Source: Flammula alnicola (taxonomy: Eukaryota; Basidiomycota; Agaricomycetes; Agaricales; Strophariaceae). Taken from it: a stretch of 64,000 nt of DNA. A program made the translations under genes and the position numbers. Under the pieces are notes generated by a model that worked only from the letters and a program-made list of their open reading frames with translations, did not search any database and was not told the DNA's origin. The stretch's first letter is position 1. Each line of letters starts with the position of its first letter. The stretch is taken from positions 1,488,001-1,552,000 of the forward strand of contig JADNRV010000001.1 in assembly GCA_015499995.1 (NCBI GenBank). Reading direction: 5' to 3'. This document shows positions 45,009 to 56,492 of this stretch, piece after piece.

Positions 45009-46337
45009 CAGTACTTTGCTGTGCCCCACCTATTCTGGTTGGAATGACTGGAATCTGGTGGAATAGGACTGGAATTCAGTGGAATAGACTGGATTCCAGT
45101 GGAATGAAACTGGAATAGACTGGAATAGGACCAAAATCCACTGGAATGGACGGGAATACATTGTATTTTGTTTAATTTAGATGTCACATGTCACAGGCCT
45201 TTGAATTTTTCAAAAAATCACACCTCTCCTGTATCCCAAGCCCTTTGTCCAAAACCCACCCCACAAAATTCAAATCTAAATATAGAAATTTAGGGTGAAA
45301 TCATCTAAAATAGGTTGTGAATACCACAGGGTCCACCCTAATCTGGCAGGTGTCTGAAACCAAAAATTCAGGCACAGGAGTCACATGTCACACCTGCATG
45401 TCACACCTGTGTGATATGTGCAAATTGACTCCTTTATATGCCCTATTTGTCTATTTGAGATACATATATTATGTGACTGACTTCTGAGTGATTCAGGATC
45501 AATAAGGTACCATCAGATTTAGCATTTTGAGGAGATTCTAGATATATCAATATTATGTGTCCCAGACAGGCAATATTACCAAAATCACCTAATTTAAATA
45601 TTGAATTTCCTAATTGGAAATATGTCGTGGCACACTATCCAATTTTATTTCAACTAGCGCGGTCGCGCGCTTCGCACGCTCCTTTGCATATGACAGTCTT
45701 ACATCATGATTTACAGATGAGGTTTTAGTAGTACATAAGTACCATGAATACGTTAGAGAATTTCAATTGAGACCGCTAGTAAAAATTCTTCATTACCTTG
45801 TGCAGAAGGAAGCTTGTGAGAAATTGTGACTGCCGAGTGACTGCCGAGTAAACAAGTGGGGCGGGGTCAAATAGACAACGGCCTCGCTGTGGCCAAAAAA
45901 CCCATCTTGCGACAGAAAGCAATCTTTACATGACATGAAATAAATTCATCAGATAATCCATATTACCCCTTAAAAAGTTCTTAATCGCCTTTGTATCCGT
46001 TTCACTAGAGGTCGCAACAGCGTGAGAAACGGAGGCAAACCGAGCCTCTTTTATGATACTGATACCACAGACAGGTACTGATGTCTATTTCTATATATAG
46101 ACATCAGAAATCACCAAATCATAACGTATTTCTATTCCATTCCAGTGGAATATCTGGTTGTTCCATTCCAGCCATTCCACTCCTGTTGCATTCCGGTCAA
46201 CATTCCAGTGGAATCTCGGAATTTGCCCCTTTTTCAAAAAATTTCAGAAATTTGGCAGGAGATTCCACCGGAATGGCCCTATATTCCATCAGATTCCACC
46301 GGATTCTGGTAGGAATAGGGGGGCACAGCAAAGACCT
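45009..46337 (-). mobile_element. E1: A-type non-autonomous element with Helitron guest
   Basis: Left end CAGTACTTTGCTGTGCCCC, right end reversed AGGTCTTTGCTGTGCCCC. GGAATCC/GGAATGG palindromes at both ends (45040-45150; 46130-46315). The interior is nearly the same as E2 and related to B. Without the 409-bp Helitron it is about 920 bp. Flanking 9-mers (GAGTTTTCG left, CGGTAGGAC right) do not match, and the two flanks are unrelated sequences. Confidence 0.82.
45654..46062 (-). mobile_element. non-autonomous Helitron, 409 bp
   Basis: Read on the minus strand it starts TCAGTATCATAAAAG and ends GCGCGCGACCGCGCTAG: a 5' TC, a GC-rich hairpin just before the end, and a 3' CTAG. It sits between A and T with no target duplication. 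E2 carries the unoccupied site (TTTCAA directly followed by TACCACAG at about 47977-47990). No Rep/helicase ORF is present. Confidence 0.9.
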
Positions 46338-47190
46338 CGGTAGGACTCGAGATAAACCGAAGAAAAGAAAGGTTGCCCTGAAAAAACATACCGGAGCACC
46401 AGCTCCACGTCAGGTCCTTTCGTGACCCACTGGACCTGCCATGATGACAAAAGCCATGCAGGAAGTGAAACGCATGCAGGAAGCGAAATGCATCAGGACG
46501 AGGGAAGACCACGCTAAAAAGAAAAATATGTTTAACGGTCTGGATGATTTAGACAAGGCCAAACCGACCACGAATGTCTTGACCATGAGGCATTCTGGCG
46601 CCCCTCTCGCTACCGTCAATGGTGACAGCCCGGTATAGTATCCATTCTTTCTTTGTTTCTCTTACTGATTAATCTATTTTTTAGTGGTGCTCAGGTTGCC
46701 AAAATGGAGGTGAACTGACAGTTTGCAGTAAATGTGTCAACCACACATACTGTTCCCGCTGCATAGCAGTTGTCTCTGAAGACACTGATTTCGTCTGCCC
46801 TGTCTGCCACCTCTTTGCATTTGAGAAGGGCAGTTTGTATAACAAGGACCCATATGTAAGTATCATATAATAAATAATTGAAGTTATTAATGGAAGATTT
46901 ATAGTATATAACATACACTGGCTCAGTTTCTATGTGGAAGGAACACATGGCCAACCTGCAACTCAGAACCTCTGGCAATCATATCGATCCACCTGCAGGG
47001 AATGGCATCAGAATATACATTGGCAGAAATGGCCAATCTCCATCTCCATCCCTACCTTCTTGGCAACCTTGTATTCCTTGATCTGGATTTCAATATCCTG
47101 GCTGAAGAGGACCACGCTTTCTTTGTTGAATGGCAGGTGAGGCTGCTTGAACTCTTTGAGATTGGAAAGCTCAAATGGTAAGCCACAAAC
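46338..47190 (+). pseudogene. gene X fragment with PHD-like zinc cluster
   Basis: Frame GRTRDKPKKRKVALKKHTGA, then MTKAMQEVKRMQEAK and FNGLDDLDKAKPTTN (46441-46636); after an intron, WCSGCQNGGELTVCSKCV and YCSRCIAVV ending FVCPVCHL (about 46683-46815), i.e. CxxC..CxxC..CxxC..CxxC, a PHD/treble-clef-like pattern. A later exon gives HPYLLGNLVFLDLDFNILAE (about 47050-47110) and LELFEIGKLKW. A stop (TGA) follows VLS at 46422. I believe related multi-copy proteins exist in Agaricomycetes, with function unknown. It is cut at both sides by A-type elements (E1 left, E2 right). Confidence 0.5.
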
Positions 47191-48195
47191 TGATACAGTA
47201 CTTTGCTGTGCCCCACCTATTCCGGTTGGAATGACTGGAATCCGGTGGAATGGGACTGGAATTCAGTGGAATAGACTGGATTCCAGTGGAATGAAACTGG
47301 AATGGACTGAAATAGGACCAAAATCCACTGGAATGGACGGGAATACATTGTATTTTGTTTAATTTAGATGTCACATGTCACAGGCCTTTGAATTTGTCAA
47401 AAAAGTCACACCACTCCTGTATCCCAGGCTCTTTGTCCAAAAACCACCCCGCAAAATCCAAATCTAAATATAGAAATTTAGAGTGAAATCATCTAAAATA
47501 GGTTGCGAAAACCACAGGGTTCACCCTAATCTGGCAGGTGTCTGAAACCAAAAATTCAGGCACAGGGGTCACATGTCACATATGTGTGACATGTGCAAAT
47601 TGACTCCTTTATATGCCTTATTTGTCTATTTGAGATACATATGTTATGTGACTGACATGTGAGTGATTCAGGGTCAATAAGGTACCATCAGATTTAGCAT
47701 TTTGAGGAGATTCTAAATATATCTATATTATGTGTCCCAGACAGGCAATATTACCATATTTAGGCTGTTTTGAGGACTGTGGGAATTTTATGCCTAAAAA
47801 GGTAATTATAGCACCTGCTGTGAAAGCTGTGTACCTTTAGAAATCATGTGATCTGCTGCTCTCGTTGATGAGAAAACTGCAAAAAACTCGACCAAACCCG
47901 AGTCTTTTCAAAATCACCTAATCCAAATATTAAATTTTCTAATTGGGAATATGTCTTGGCACACTATCCAATTTTATTTCAATACCACAGACAGGTACTG
48001 ATGTCTATTTCTATATATAGACATCAGAAATCACCAAATCATAATGCATTTCTATTCCATTCCAGTGGAATATCTGGTTGTTCCATTCCAGCCATTCCAC
48101 TCCTGTTGCATTCCAGTCAACATTCCAGTGGAATCTCAGAATTTGCCCCTTTTTCAAAAAATTTCAGAAATTTGGCAGGAGATTCCACCGGAATG

Positions 48196-48233
<38 letters not shown>

Positions 48234-51200
48234 ACAGTTTATATTCCGAAACTCAAACGCAGCTCGGACTCTATCTAATACAAACGAGTACGCTACAATA
48301 CCCAATGCAAAAGAAAGAAGTTGGTCGCTCGCAGGGGAGCGTGCGGCGCGCGCGAGCGCGACGCGGGCGAGACTGCGCAGCAGCCTGAAACCCAAATGAC
48401 GGACCTCGCAGCCCAGGAAGTACAAACGCGCGGCGTTGTTAACGCTACTGAACGTAAGGTAGATATGGATTAAAAGGGTGGACAGGGGGGTCACCCAGAT
48501 GAAGTCAGAGCTTGCCCGGCTCTCCCCACTTCGTTGGCAAACTCGACGTTGTCGTTACACCATGGCGGGTCCTCCAAATGATACGTGCCATAGACTCAGA
48601 GAGTCACAAGCGAAGCCATGCAACGAACACGGCTGCAGCCCTCGCGGGATTTATTGCACCATAATGGAAACACCTGCGGGCACTAGGTCTTGGGCCAAGG
48701 CCCCAACGACACCTAGGATCACCCCCCATCCAGAGTCCCTCATCCGACTCCGGCTGGGGGCCGGTTGAAAGCAAACGCCGTAACGTTGTCAGTCAAAAAT
48801 TTCTCAAGACCCCACACTAGGTGCGGGGCCCTGTGAGGTAGCATCGGGAGCTTAGGGCACCCAAAGAGATGATCGCATGTCTGAGGATAAACCCCACACG
48901 TACAACCGAGAGCCAATGGATCATCGATTTTGAACCGCTCGTAGTACGAGCCGATCGGAGCATGATTCGTGATGGCACGGCACATGCGGGCGAACAACTG
49001 AGAGTTGCGGCCGCCGACTTCAAGCCACGGCCCACCGCGAACGGGGGTCAGACGGAGAGGATTACCCTTTAGATCCTCTAACTCCAAAAAGTTGGAGCCA
49101 AGTAAATTGGGAACCTCGTCGACCTCTGTCGACCAGGCATCCTGCGCTACAGTGTCGGCTTTGTTCTTAAGCCAAGCGATAGATAGAGGGGTATTCGGCA
49201 TAACAGGTACACCAGGAAACCCAAGGACGAGGTCATGAGCCTCTTGATGGATGTCCCACTCCATATCGGAGGGAGACTCTGCAAAAACGACTTTTCGGTT
49301 ACCACCACTTTGGAACCATCGTTCAAGTGTCCGACATACTATCAGAGATGAACCCTGATGAGAATGCGGGGAAGGATCAACGGCCATTCGAGCAGCATGC
49401 ATCGAATCCGTGAAAATGACTATCCTGGTGACGTCTCCGAATGCTACCATTGCGAAGATGGCCACCGAGATGGCATCGAGCTCAGCATCAGTGCTAATAG
49501 CTCGTCCGGAAGAGTGACATCTGGCCAACACCAGAGCGCCCTGCCGCTTGATAACAATGCCATTGGCGGCCTGCCAGGGCCCCGGAGGGACCGAGCCGTC
49601 GACACCAGCATATGCGGTTCCTGGCTCATCGTCACACTTTTCGATGAGTTTATCCAGCATGATTTTCCACGCAGCATCAGGGTCTTCAGCCCTGCTGATA
49701 CGGGGTTTAGCCATCCATGTAAACCGGCTCGCATGCCGGTCCATTAGACGATATCCAGGCCTGGCGTCTGGAGCAAAAGGCTCCAGTTCTTCCAGGCCAG
49801 CGGGGTGGAACAATGCATTGCCCACAAGTCCGCCGCGCAACTTTTCTCGTTGGCGCTCGGTAAAGTTCTGAATCGCCATCTTATGAGGAATGGCTTTCTT
49901 AAGTAAAGGTCCAGCCATAAATGACCAGACTGGGTGTGTGTCAGACAAGAGAGAAATCTGAGCAACTGCCCGAGAGTTCAACCTGTCCAGCAGTAGGGGC
50001 ATGGGCAAAAGACCGGCAAGGGCCTCGACGCCATACGAGGGAGAAGTGCGGAAGCACCCAGTGATCCAAAGCCCAGCTTTACGCTGGACGTTGGTGAGTT
50101 GCGCAATAAGCCCCTTGTTCCGGGCCTTGCGGAAATACCACATGCGGTACCCATAAGTAATTATGGGGATAACGCATGTGCGGTAGAGGAGGCGCTTAAG
50201 ATGCGGCGGCAACCCTCTGGTAGAAGACCCCAGCATTCGCATCGAGACGACCGACGTGAATCCTTTGGTGGAGTAGTATCTCACATGCTCCTTGAAAGTG
50301 AGCTTGCGATCAAAGTAAAACCCAAGATATCGCCAGAACAGCTTAGGCTTGAGCCACTTGCCTGCAGTGTAGGGTTGTTCACCCAAATCAATAGCAGGGT
50401 TATAGACTGAAGCCGTGTTGTCAAAGTGAAAAATCTCCGACTTCACGTGCTCCAGAGCGAGAGCGAACTTGGTAAAAAGCTCAAATATAATCTTGTAAGC
50501 CTTACGAAGGTTTACAACATTGGGATCGAGTCCGGTCTCCTGAGAAATCAGGGTACCATCGTCAACATACGACAGAAGGTCAACCGCAAGATGAATCTCA
50601 CGGCACCTCTTGTAGAAAAGACGCATGATAGGCGCCAAGTAAATAGCAGACAAGACAGGGGACAGGGCAGAGCCCTGTCCCACACCTACATCTGCCTGCA
50701 GAGGATCTGACAGGAAGGAATTCCACGCATACTGCGTCTTCCTCTCCACCAGATAAGAACTGAAAAACTTGACCACCAGAGGCGGAAAGCCAAGCTTCCG
50801 GAGAATGATCACGAGAACCTCGTGATTAAGAGAAGGAAAGAACTGAGCAAGGTCAAAGGCAAGGACACTAGTCCTCAACCCTTTCGCCCACCCAGCCCTT
50901 ACCATATGTGTCAAAAACAGACCCGCATCCTCGGTGGAGCGTCCTCTGACGCCTCCAACCTGATTCGGGTGAAATATATCCTGTCCGACGGCATCGAACT
51001 GAATGTGATTCGAGATCATTTTCTCGATGAGTTTCCCCACAGTGTTCAGAAGCACAATAGGCCTGAACGCCTTAGGGGTAGAGTACGAGGGCTTGCCGGG
51101 TTTGGGGATGATAACGAGTTCTTATGTGTCCCCCACGGATTCCTAGTGGAATCCGGCGGAATCCACGTGGATTCCGGGCAATTCCGGTGGAATGGGTTTG

Positions 51201-51529
51201 GCACAGGGACCAGCCAAAATACCGGATGTCAGTCCGGTGGAATGGGTACCGGATTGACCCGGAATCCGGTATGGGCACCGGAATTTGCCGGAACGGAACG
51301 CAAAATGGAACGCAAAATGGAATCCGGTCAGCTGTGCAATAATTTAGTATATTTATTGTGTAATCGATATATTAAGTAATTAATTAATCATTTTACATTA
51401 ATTATACAATGATTTTTGTTAATTCGTGATGGATTCCGAATTTGGCGAGTGCACGTGCCTTCGGCAACCCGGCAATCGATTGCCGCACGATGTGACGCGG
51501 CTGCAACATTGCCACGTCATCACCTTCTT

Positions 51530-51590
51530 TCCTCCCACCACCATCCGTTCCACCACCACCACCATCCGTTCCACCACCACCACCACTCCC
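51530..51590 (+). repeat. CCACCACCACCATCCGTT minisatellite
   Basis: Three units of about 22 bp next to the CT-rich box of F. Confidence 0.75.
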
Positions 51591-52660
51591 CTTGCGGACA
51601 CCCGCTGGCACCGCACAACCGCGACGACGAAGACAGCGACGGCGACGGCGACAGCGACACGCGGCGCGTGAGGGCAAACACGCCGCGGGGGGGTTTGGAT
51701 ACCAAGGGGGGACCCAGCAAATGGGAGGCCCATACGGTGCGTCGCGAACGACGACCCCCACGACGAGACCTAACCCCCACCCCGTTACCTCGCAGATGCG
51801 ACGTGACCCCGGGCGCGGAAAATGACGCCAGGGTTCCACCTGACCGCCCCCGACAGCACCAAGTGCCACCCGACGGCCGTGACGTGTAGCGCCCACGGAC
51901 GCGGCCCCGCCGACAAGACCGAAGACCCGCGACGACCAAGACCAGACCGCGAGCCCGACGACGACGACGACCCGCTGACGCACGAGCGCGGCGACGGCTG
52001 CCAACGACGCGGCCGTCGTAGCGCCCACCCACACCTCATAGGTCCACCCTCCCCCGTCACATCCCTAACGACGACGACGACGCATCGACGGACGCACCGA
52101 CGACGCGACCACCGACGCGACCACGGAGGTGACGACGTCACGACCGCCGACGCGACAACACCCCAGCGACAGCGACGACGCGACCACGAAGGCCCACGCC
52201 GCGACCACGGAAGGCTCAACGGAGGTAACGACGGCGCGACCCCGATGGAGGCGACCACGCCCGGACCATGGAAGGCCCAACGACGCGACCACGGAGGCGC
52301 CGACGAAGCGCCCACGGAGACACCGACGACGCGACCACAGACGCGACGACGACAAACCCGCAGGTGCACGAGCGCAGCCGGGGCTGCCAATAGCACCACG
52401 ACGACAACGGCAACGGCGGTAACCACCGGCGCAGCACGCGACGACGAGCAGGATGACGCGACGACGCGGCGGGTGGACCGCCCACAACAGCAACAACCGC
52501 CACACACGCGAACGCGGGCGCCCACGGACGACCCGCACGAACGACGCCGCAGCGAGCACCGGCCCACTGACAACGACAACGCCGCCGCCGCCGCGGGAGG
52601 ACCAGCCCACCACGGCAAAGGTGGAGAACGAGGCGGGGCAGTGGGCTCCTGGTACATCGC

Positions 52661-52692
52661 AAACGAGCTGCAGGCATTCCTGCAGCTCGTTT
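52661..52692. terminator. perfect 14-bp hairpin near F's gene end
   Basis: AAACGAGCTGCAGG, loop CATT, CCTGCAGCTCGTTT: a perfect stem with a 4-nt loop and a following T-rich stretch (TTTTCTTGCTTTTATTTG). It stands between the GC-rich gene-like core and the AT-rich 3' part, so it could act in RNA 3'-end formation or as a cruciform. Function inferred only. Confidence 0.4.
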
Positions 52693-54519
52693 TCTTGCTT
52701 TTATTTGTAGTATATCCATGTAATTGTAGTTTAAATAAATATATTTGATTTTGTCCTACACTGTCCATTGCTGTCTACATCCCCTCTGAAGTGGATAGAA
52801 GTTCACGGAATTCCCTCCAATTCCACAGGAATTTTATCATTCCATGTGGATTCCATGTGGATTCCATGTGGATTCCACGTGGATTCCCTCCATTCCACAT
52901 GGATTGCCTCCATTCCACGTGGATTCCATAACCATTCCACATGGATTCCCTCCATTCCACGTGGATTCCCTCCCATTCCACATGGAATCAGTGGGGGAGT
53001 GAAAAGTACTCGATGATAACCGACATAGATTCTTTAAAGGGAGATGGCCAATGACCCACACGCATGCAGGCATTAGCAATCGAGATAAGGACCTCCACAG
53101 AGTGGGGGTCCTGACGTACAATCTTCTTCAGGTGGGACCAATTGACATGATCCGGACCCAGAGAAGAAAGACCGGAACACGCAGAAAGAGCTTCCGTGAG
53201 TTCCAGCGGGGAAAAGGGAGCCCATTCCCGAACAGGAAGTTGCAGGATGGACTCCAAGAGAGCAGCATCGTATGTTCTATCCGACGCTGAATTGTACGTG
53301 CCATGTAGGGCATCCCACAAGGCAGGCAAATCATTGCAAGGCTCTCCACGATACTGGATAGCCTCACTGGGAGGGAGCTTCCACTGTTGGACCCAATTCA
53401 TAAGGTCCCACGGTCGCTTATTGGTACCCGCGATCTCTCCAATGTGATCATCGAAGAAAACACGTTTCGTTTCCTGGACTAACCTCCGAAAGGATTTCCA
53501 ATTCTCGGGGGAGCGATCCCCACGAAATTTGAGCAAGGCGTCAGAGCACTCCTGGGACCACCAGGGCTTCGAACGCTTAGTAATAGAGGTCTCTTTAGCA
53601 TGGGCAGACCACGCCTCTGAGAAAATCTGCGTCATTTCTTGAGCCGCAGTCTCAATCTGATCCTCGGTAATCAACGGGGCTTTTGGATCTACAGCCGCAA
53701 GTCCCGAAGTGATAGATTTAACGAAGGCCTCAACAGACTCCGTAGGAAGAGACATCCGAACCGCCCCGTCAGGGGCGGGAAGGATGTCCAGTGTAGTATA
53801 AATCGGGATGTGGTCCGATTTAAGCTGGATGTCCGGGCATCGGACAGTAGATTCGTTCACAACCTGATCAGGGGGAACAAAGGCCAGATCGATCACCGTG
53901 CTTCGCTTGGCGCGATCTCTCGGAATATGTGTGGGCCCAGGATTGCCGAAAGCGGCAAGCTCGAGTCCAAGGATAGCCGCAGACTGTTGCAGCGATAAGG
54001 CACACCCCTCCCGACGAACGGAACCAGGGTCCCAGTCTGGAGAGTGCGCGTTAAAATCTCCCATCATCAAATGACATCGGGGAAGATCTCGATCATGATC
54101 ACAAAGCCAGTTAATAGCCCCATGATCGGAATCTGAATACATGTTCAGAAGGTAGAAGGAGCTCTCGCCCGATGAGAGCGAGAGAACCATGATGTCGGGA
54201 TGATCAATGATATCCCGTCGTTGAGCCGGGCGATACTGGGCCAGCCTAGTCGAAACATAGGTCATGACCCGAGGTCGCTCGTCAGGGGTGGTGGGGCGCA
54301 CCATGGCCAGCCAGTCTGGGTGGTTGGGCGCGCCGACTACATCTTCACCCTGCCTGCTCTTCGCAGATGGGGCGGTTCTTATGTGCCTCCAGGGAGGCTC
54401 TTGGATGAATAACACATCGTATATATTTGTACAAGTGCTAAGAATTACATCGAGGGACATCCCGTCCCTCGCCACATTCCAACTCAAAACCCGTATCTCA
54501 TCAAGCGGTTTTGCCTGCA

Positions 54520-56492
54520 TTAAGCTACGTTCTGTGAGTAGAGTGCACGACGTTGATTCCAATAATCACGTACCTGGGCATATTTGGCATCGATCCATTC
54601 ACGATCGTACCGGTTGTGCCAGAAATGACACTTTCTGTCGTAAGGTTTATGCGCGCCCTTACAATTAGGGCAGCGCGGGGCATGAGGGCAGTCCACCCCA
54701 ACGGGAGTAGGTGGGATAGGTGGAGTTGCCTTGGGATTCCCCTTGCAACACGAAGCGGCGATACGATGTACCTCCTCCCCGTGTGGCCCGGAGCAATGAG
54801 CGCAGCGGGGTTGGGGAGCCCTGCAAACATTAGATGGATGGCCCCACCTCCAGCATCTATTGCAGAGAGGGACGCCGGGGTTGGCGCGCGCTGCAAGAAT
54901 GCGGTAGGCCCTGCCACGGAACATGAAGGTCTTGTTGATAAGAGCCTTCGCGCGGGCTCCCGACTGGGAGTCCCAGATGTTGAGGAACGCCACGCAAGTG
55001 GTGCTCGCCGGGGAGTTGCGTTTAATCTGAGGCTCGGATTTGAAAGGCGCAAAGATAGCGAGTGGAGAGGCAAGGATTGCCATCTTCACTTCGGCCCCTG
55101 TGGTGAGGGTCTTACTGGCGAAATCGCCGTAAGCAGGTAGGTCAAGTACCCGAAGGTACGAGGTGGAGGAGGGGAGGCTGACCGCGACTTTGATGGTATC
55201 AGACTCTGGAAGGATTCTATGCACCCATCCTCGGGCGATATCGAGATCGCTCTGGGTGGACACAAGGGAGGTGGCAAGAGAAATGCCATTGTATGCGTGC
55301 GAGGCGGACAGCACCCGATTGGCGCTGCCTGTGTCGCGGAAAGCTTTGTCGATCTTGTGGACCAGGTCGACGAGTTTCGTGTCGTGCGGCCTCATGTAGG
55401 GGCCGCTAAACGCGAGGAGGATCTGCTTGCGAGATGGGTCAGCAGTGGTGAAAGAGGGGTGCTTCTTCTGCCTCTTGGCAGCGGAAGCCCGCTCATCGAT
55501 GGCCGCCTGCATCGCAGGGACGCGGGGCAGAGGTGGATACCTACTGAAGGCACTAGGGCCCGCAGCAGGATCATGCTGCGACAGAGGGTTGGCCGCCGCA
55601 AGCTCAGCAAATGTGCGCTTACGGGGACCGGCGCTCCAAGGAACACCAGATTTCCAACCCTGAGGTCAAGGGGGAATAGGAGGCGGAGGCCTCAAGTAAG
55701 AATCCGCCAGCCTCTTGCGAGACTGGCGGGGAGCAGGAGGGCCCTGCTCATGGGGGCTCTACCCTTCCCTTTATCCTGACGAGGAGGGGGAGGGCGCGAG
55801 GTGGTGTCGGTCTCCATGGCAGACGACTCCGCATCACTAGAATGAGGATCGATCTGGGCGAATGGGACGGTGTTGGGCCTCATGATGGTATCGTCAGGGG
55901 CTGAGATAGTCTCTCCAATGACATAACCCAGGGAGAGGGCTTCGTCTCCGACGATGGACGCAGTGATGTCGGTCCATCGGTAGATTCAGCTGCGGCCACC
56001 AGAGAGGCGATCGCAGCAGCGAGATCAGTTGCGGACGAGCGAGGGCATCATCAGATGAACTCGGGTTTCCCCTCATCCATGCTGCAATCGCCCTCACACT
56101 CCGGGACATATCATCGATTGCAGATGTGAGCTCACCCTCCTGGGCGAGATCTGCTGTCGATTGAGAAGCAGGGGGAGGAGTCGCCTCATAATCGAGAATG
56201 ACATCCTCATCTGTGAGGTAATGGGACGGATCCTGCTGAGGTGGCAGGGCCGACGGAGTAAAGACAGGAGTGCGTTCGCGCTCACTGACTGGGGTTTTGT
56301 CCCGCTGTTGCTGAGGACTGTAGACGAGTACGTCTGCCTCTGAGGAGAGGGAGACACAGGGGTAGAGGCTGCCGCCGCTGAAGCAGATGACGAGCTAACT
56401 CCAGGAGTGCGCCGAGGCGCAAATCCAGGCAATCTCTCTGATGCGCGAGATCCGCTCGGTGGATCGCCACCAGAACCGGGTTTGGGGGGCAT
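54520..56492 (-). pseudogene. LINE1 ORF1 (gag-like, CCHC zinc knuckles), frameshifted
   Basis: Probable start MPPKPGSGGDPP at 56492. The C-terminal 330 codons are open (55512-54520): KRQKKHPSF, LLAFSGPYMRPHD, VHKIDKAFRDTGSANR, then the zinc knuckles CNRCWRWGHPSNVC, CAHCSGPHGEEVHRIAASC and CPNCKGAHKPYDRKC (about 54620-54880). It binds the element's RNA in related LINEs. Frames change at about 56300, 56000 and 55700 with a small deletion (around 55735), so full-length ORF1 is not encoded. It overlaps ORF2 by 43 bp. Confidence 0.8.

Larger units (their letters stand above)
51116..53011 (+). mobile_element. Element F: A-type element inserted in LINE1 ORF2
   Basis: Left end GAGTTCTTATGTGTCCCCC, right end reversed GAGTACTTTTCACTCCCCC. 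Perfect 9-bp duplications GATGATAAC (51107-51115; 53012-53020). Subterminal GGATTCC/GGAATCC words (51140-51320; 52810-52990). The interior is very GC-rich (51430-52700) with the CT-rich box shared with A and C, intron-like CCTAACCCCC..CGCAG, and Asp/Arg codon repeats, but no transposase. 1,896 bp. Confidence 0.87.
48740..54562 (-). pseudogene. LINE1 ORF2: endonuclease, RT and RNase H, split by F
   Basis: Endonuclease (54562-53021): LSWNVARDGMS, FIQEPPW, GDFNAHSPDW, STVIDLAFV and KSDHIPI, the AP-endonuclease motifs. RT (51115-49700): IIPKPGKPS, SVLAFDLAQFFPSLNH, VGQGSALSPVLSAIYLA and the catalytic LLSYVDDGTL near 50560. RNase H (about 49620-49250): AGVDGSV, STDAELDAI, IFTDSMHA. A Cys/His end follows (CTCGVYPQTCDHLFGCPKL, near 48890). 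The stop is at 48740. F interrupts the frame at the codons V-I-I; the parts on either side are in the same frame across the 9-bp duplication, so F is the only break visible in ORF2, which would be about 1,300 codons. Confidence 0.92.

Noticed and set aside
45009..46337. E1 as a simple insertion into the hAT gene
   Set aside because: No 9-bp duplication, and the sequence to the right is gene X, not the rest of the hAT exon.
51785..52768. Frames of more than 300 codons on both strands in element F
   Set aside because: GC-rich CGACGACG repeats remove stop codons in several frames at once. Composition (Thr/Asp/Arg or Ser/Val/Arg) is repetitive, so I treat it as non-coding or decayed exon DNA.
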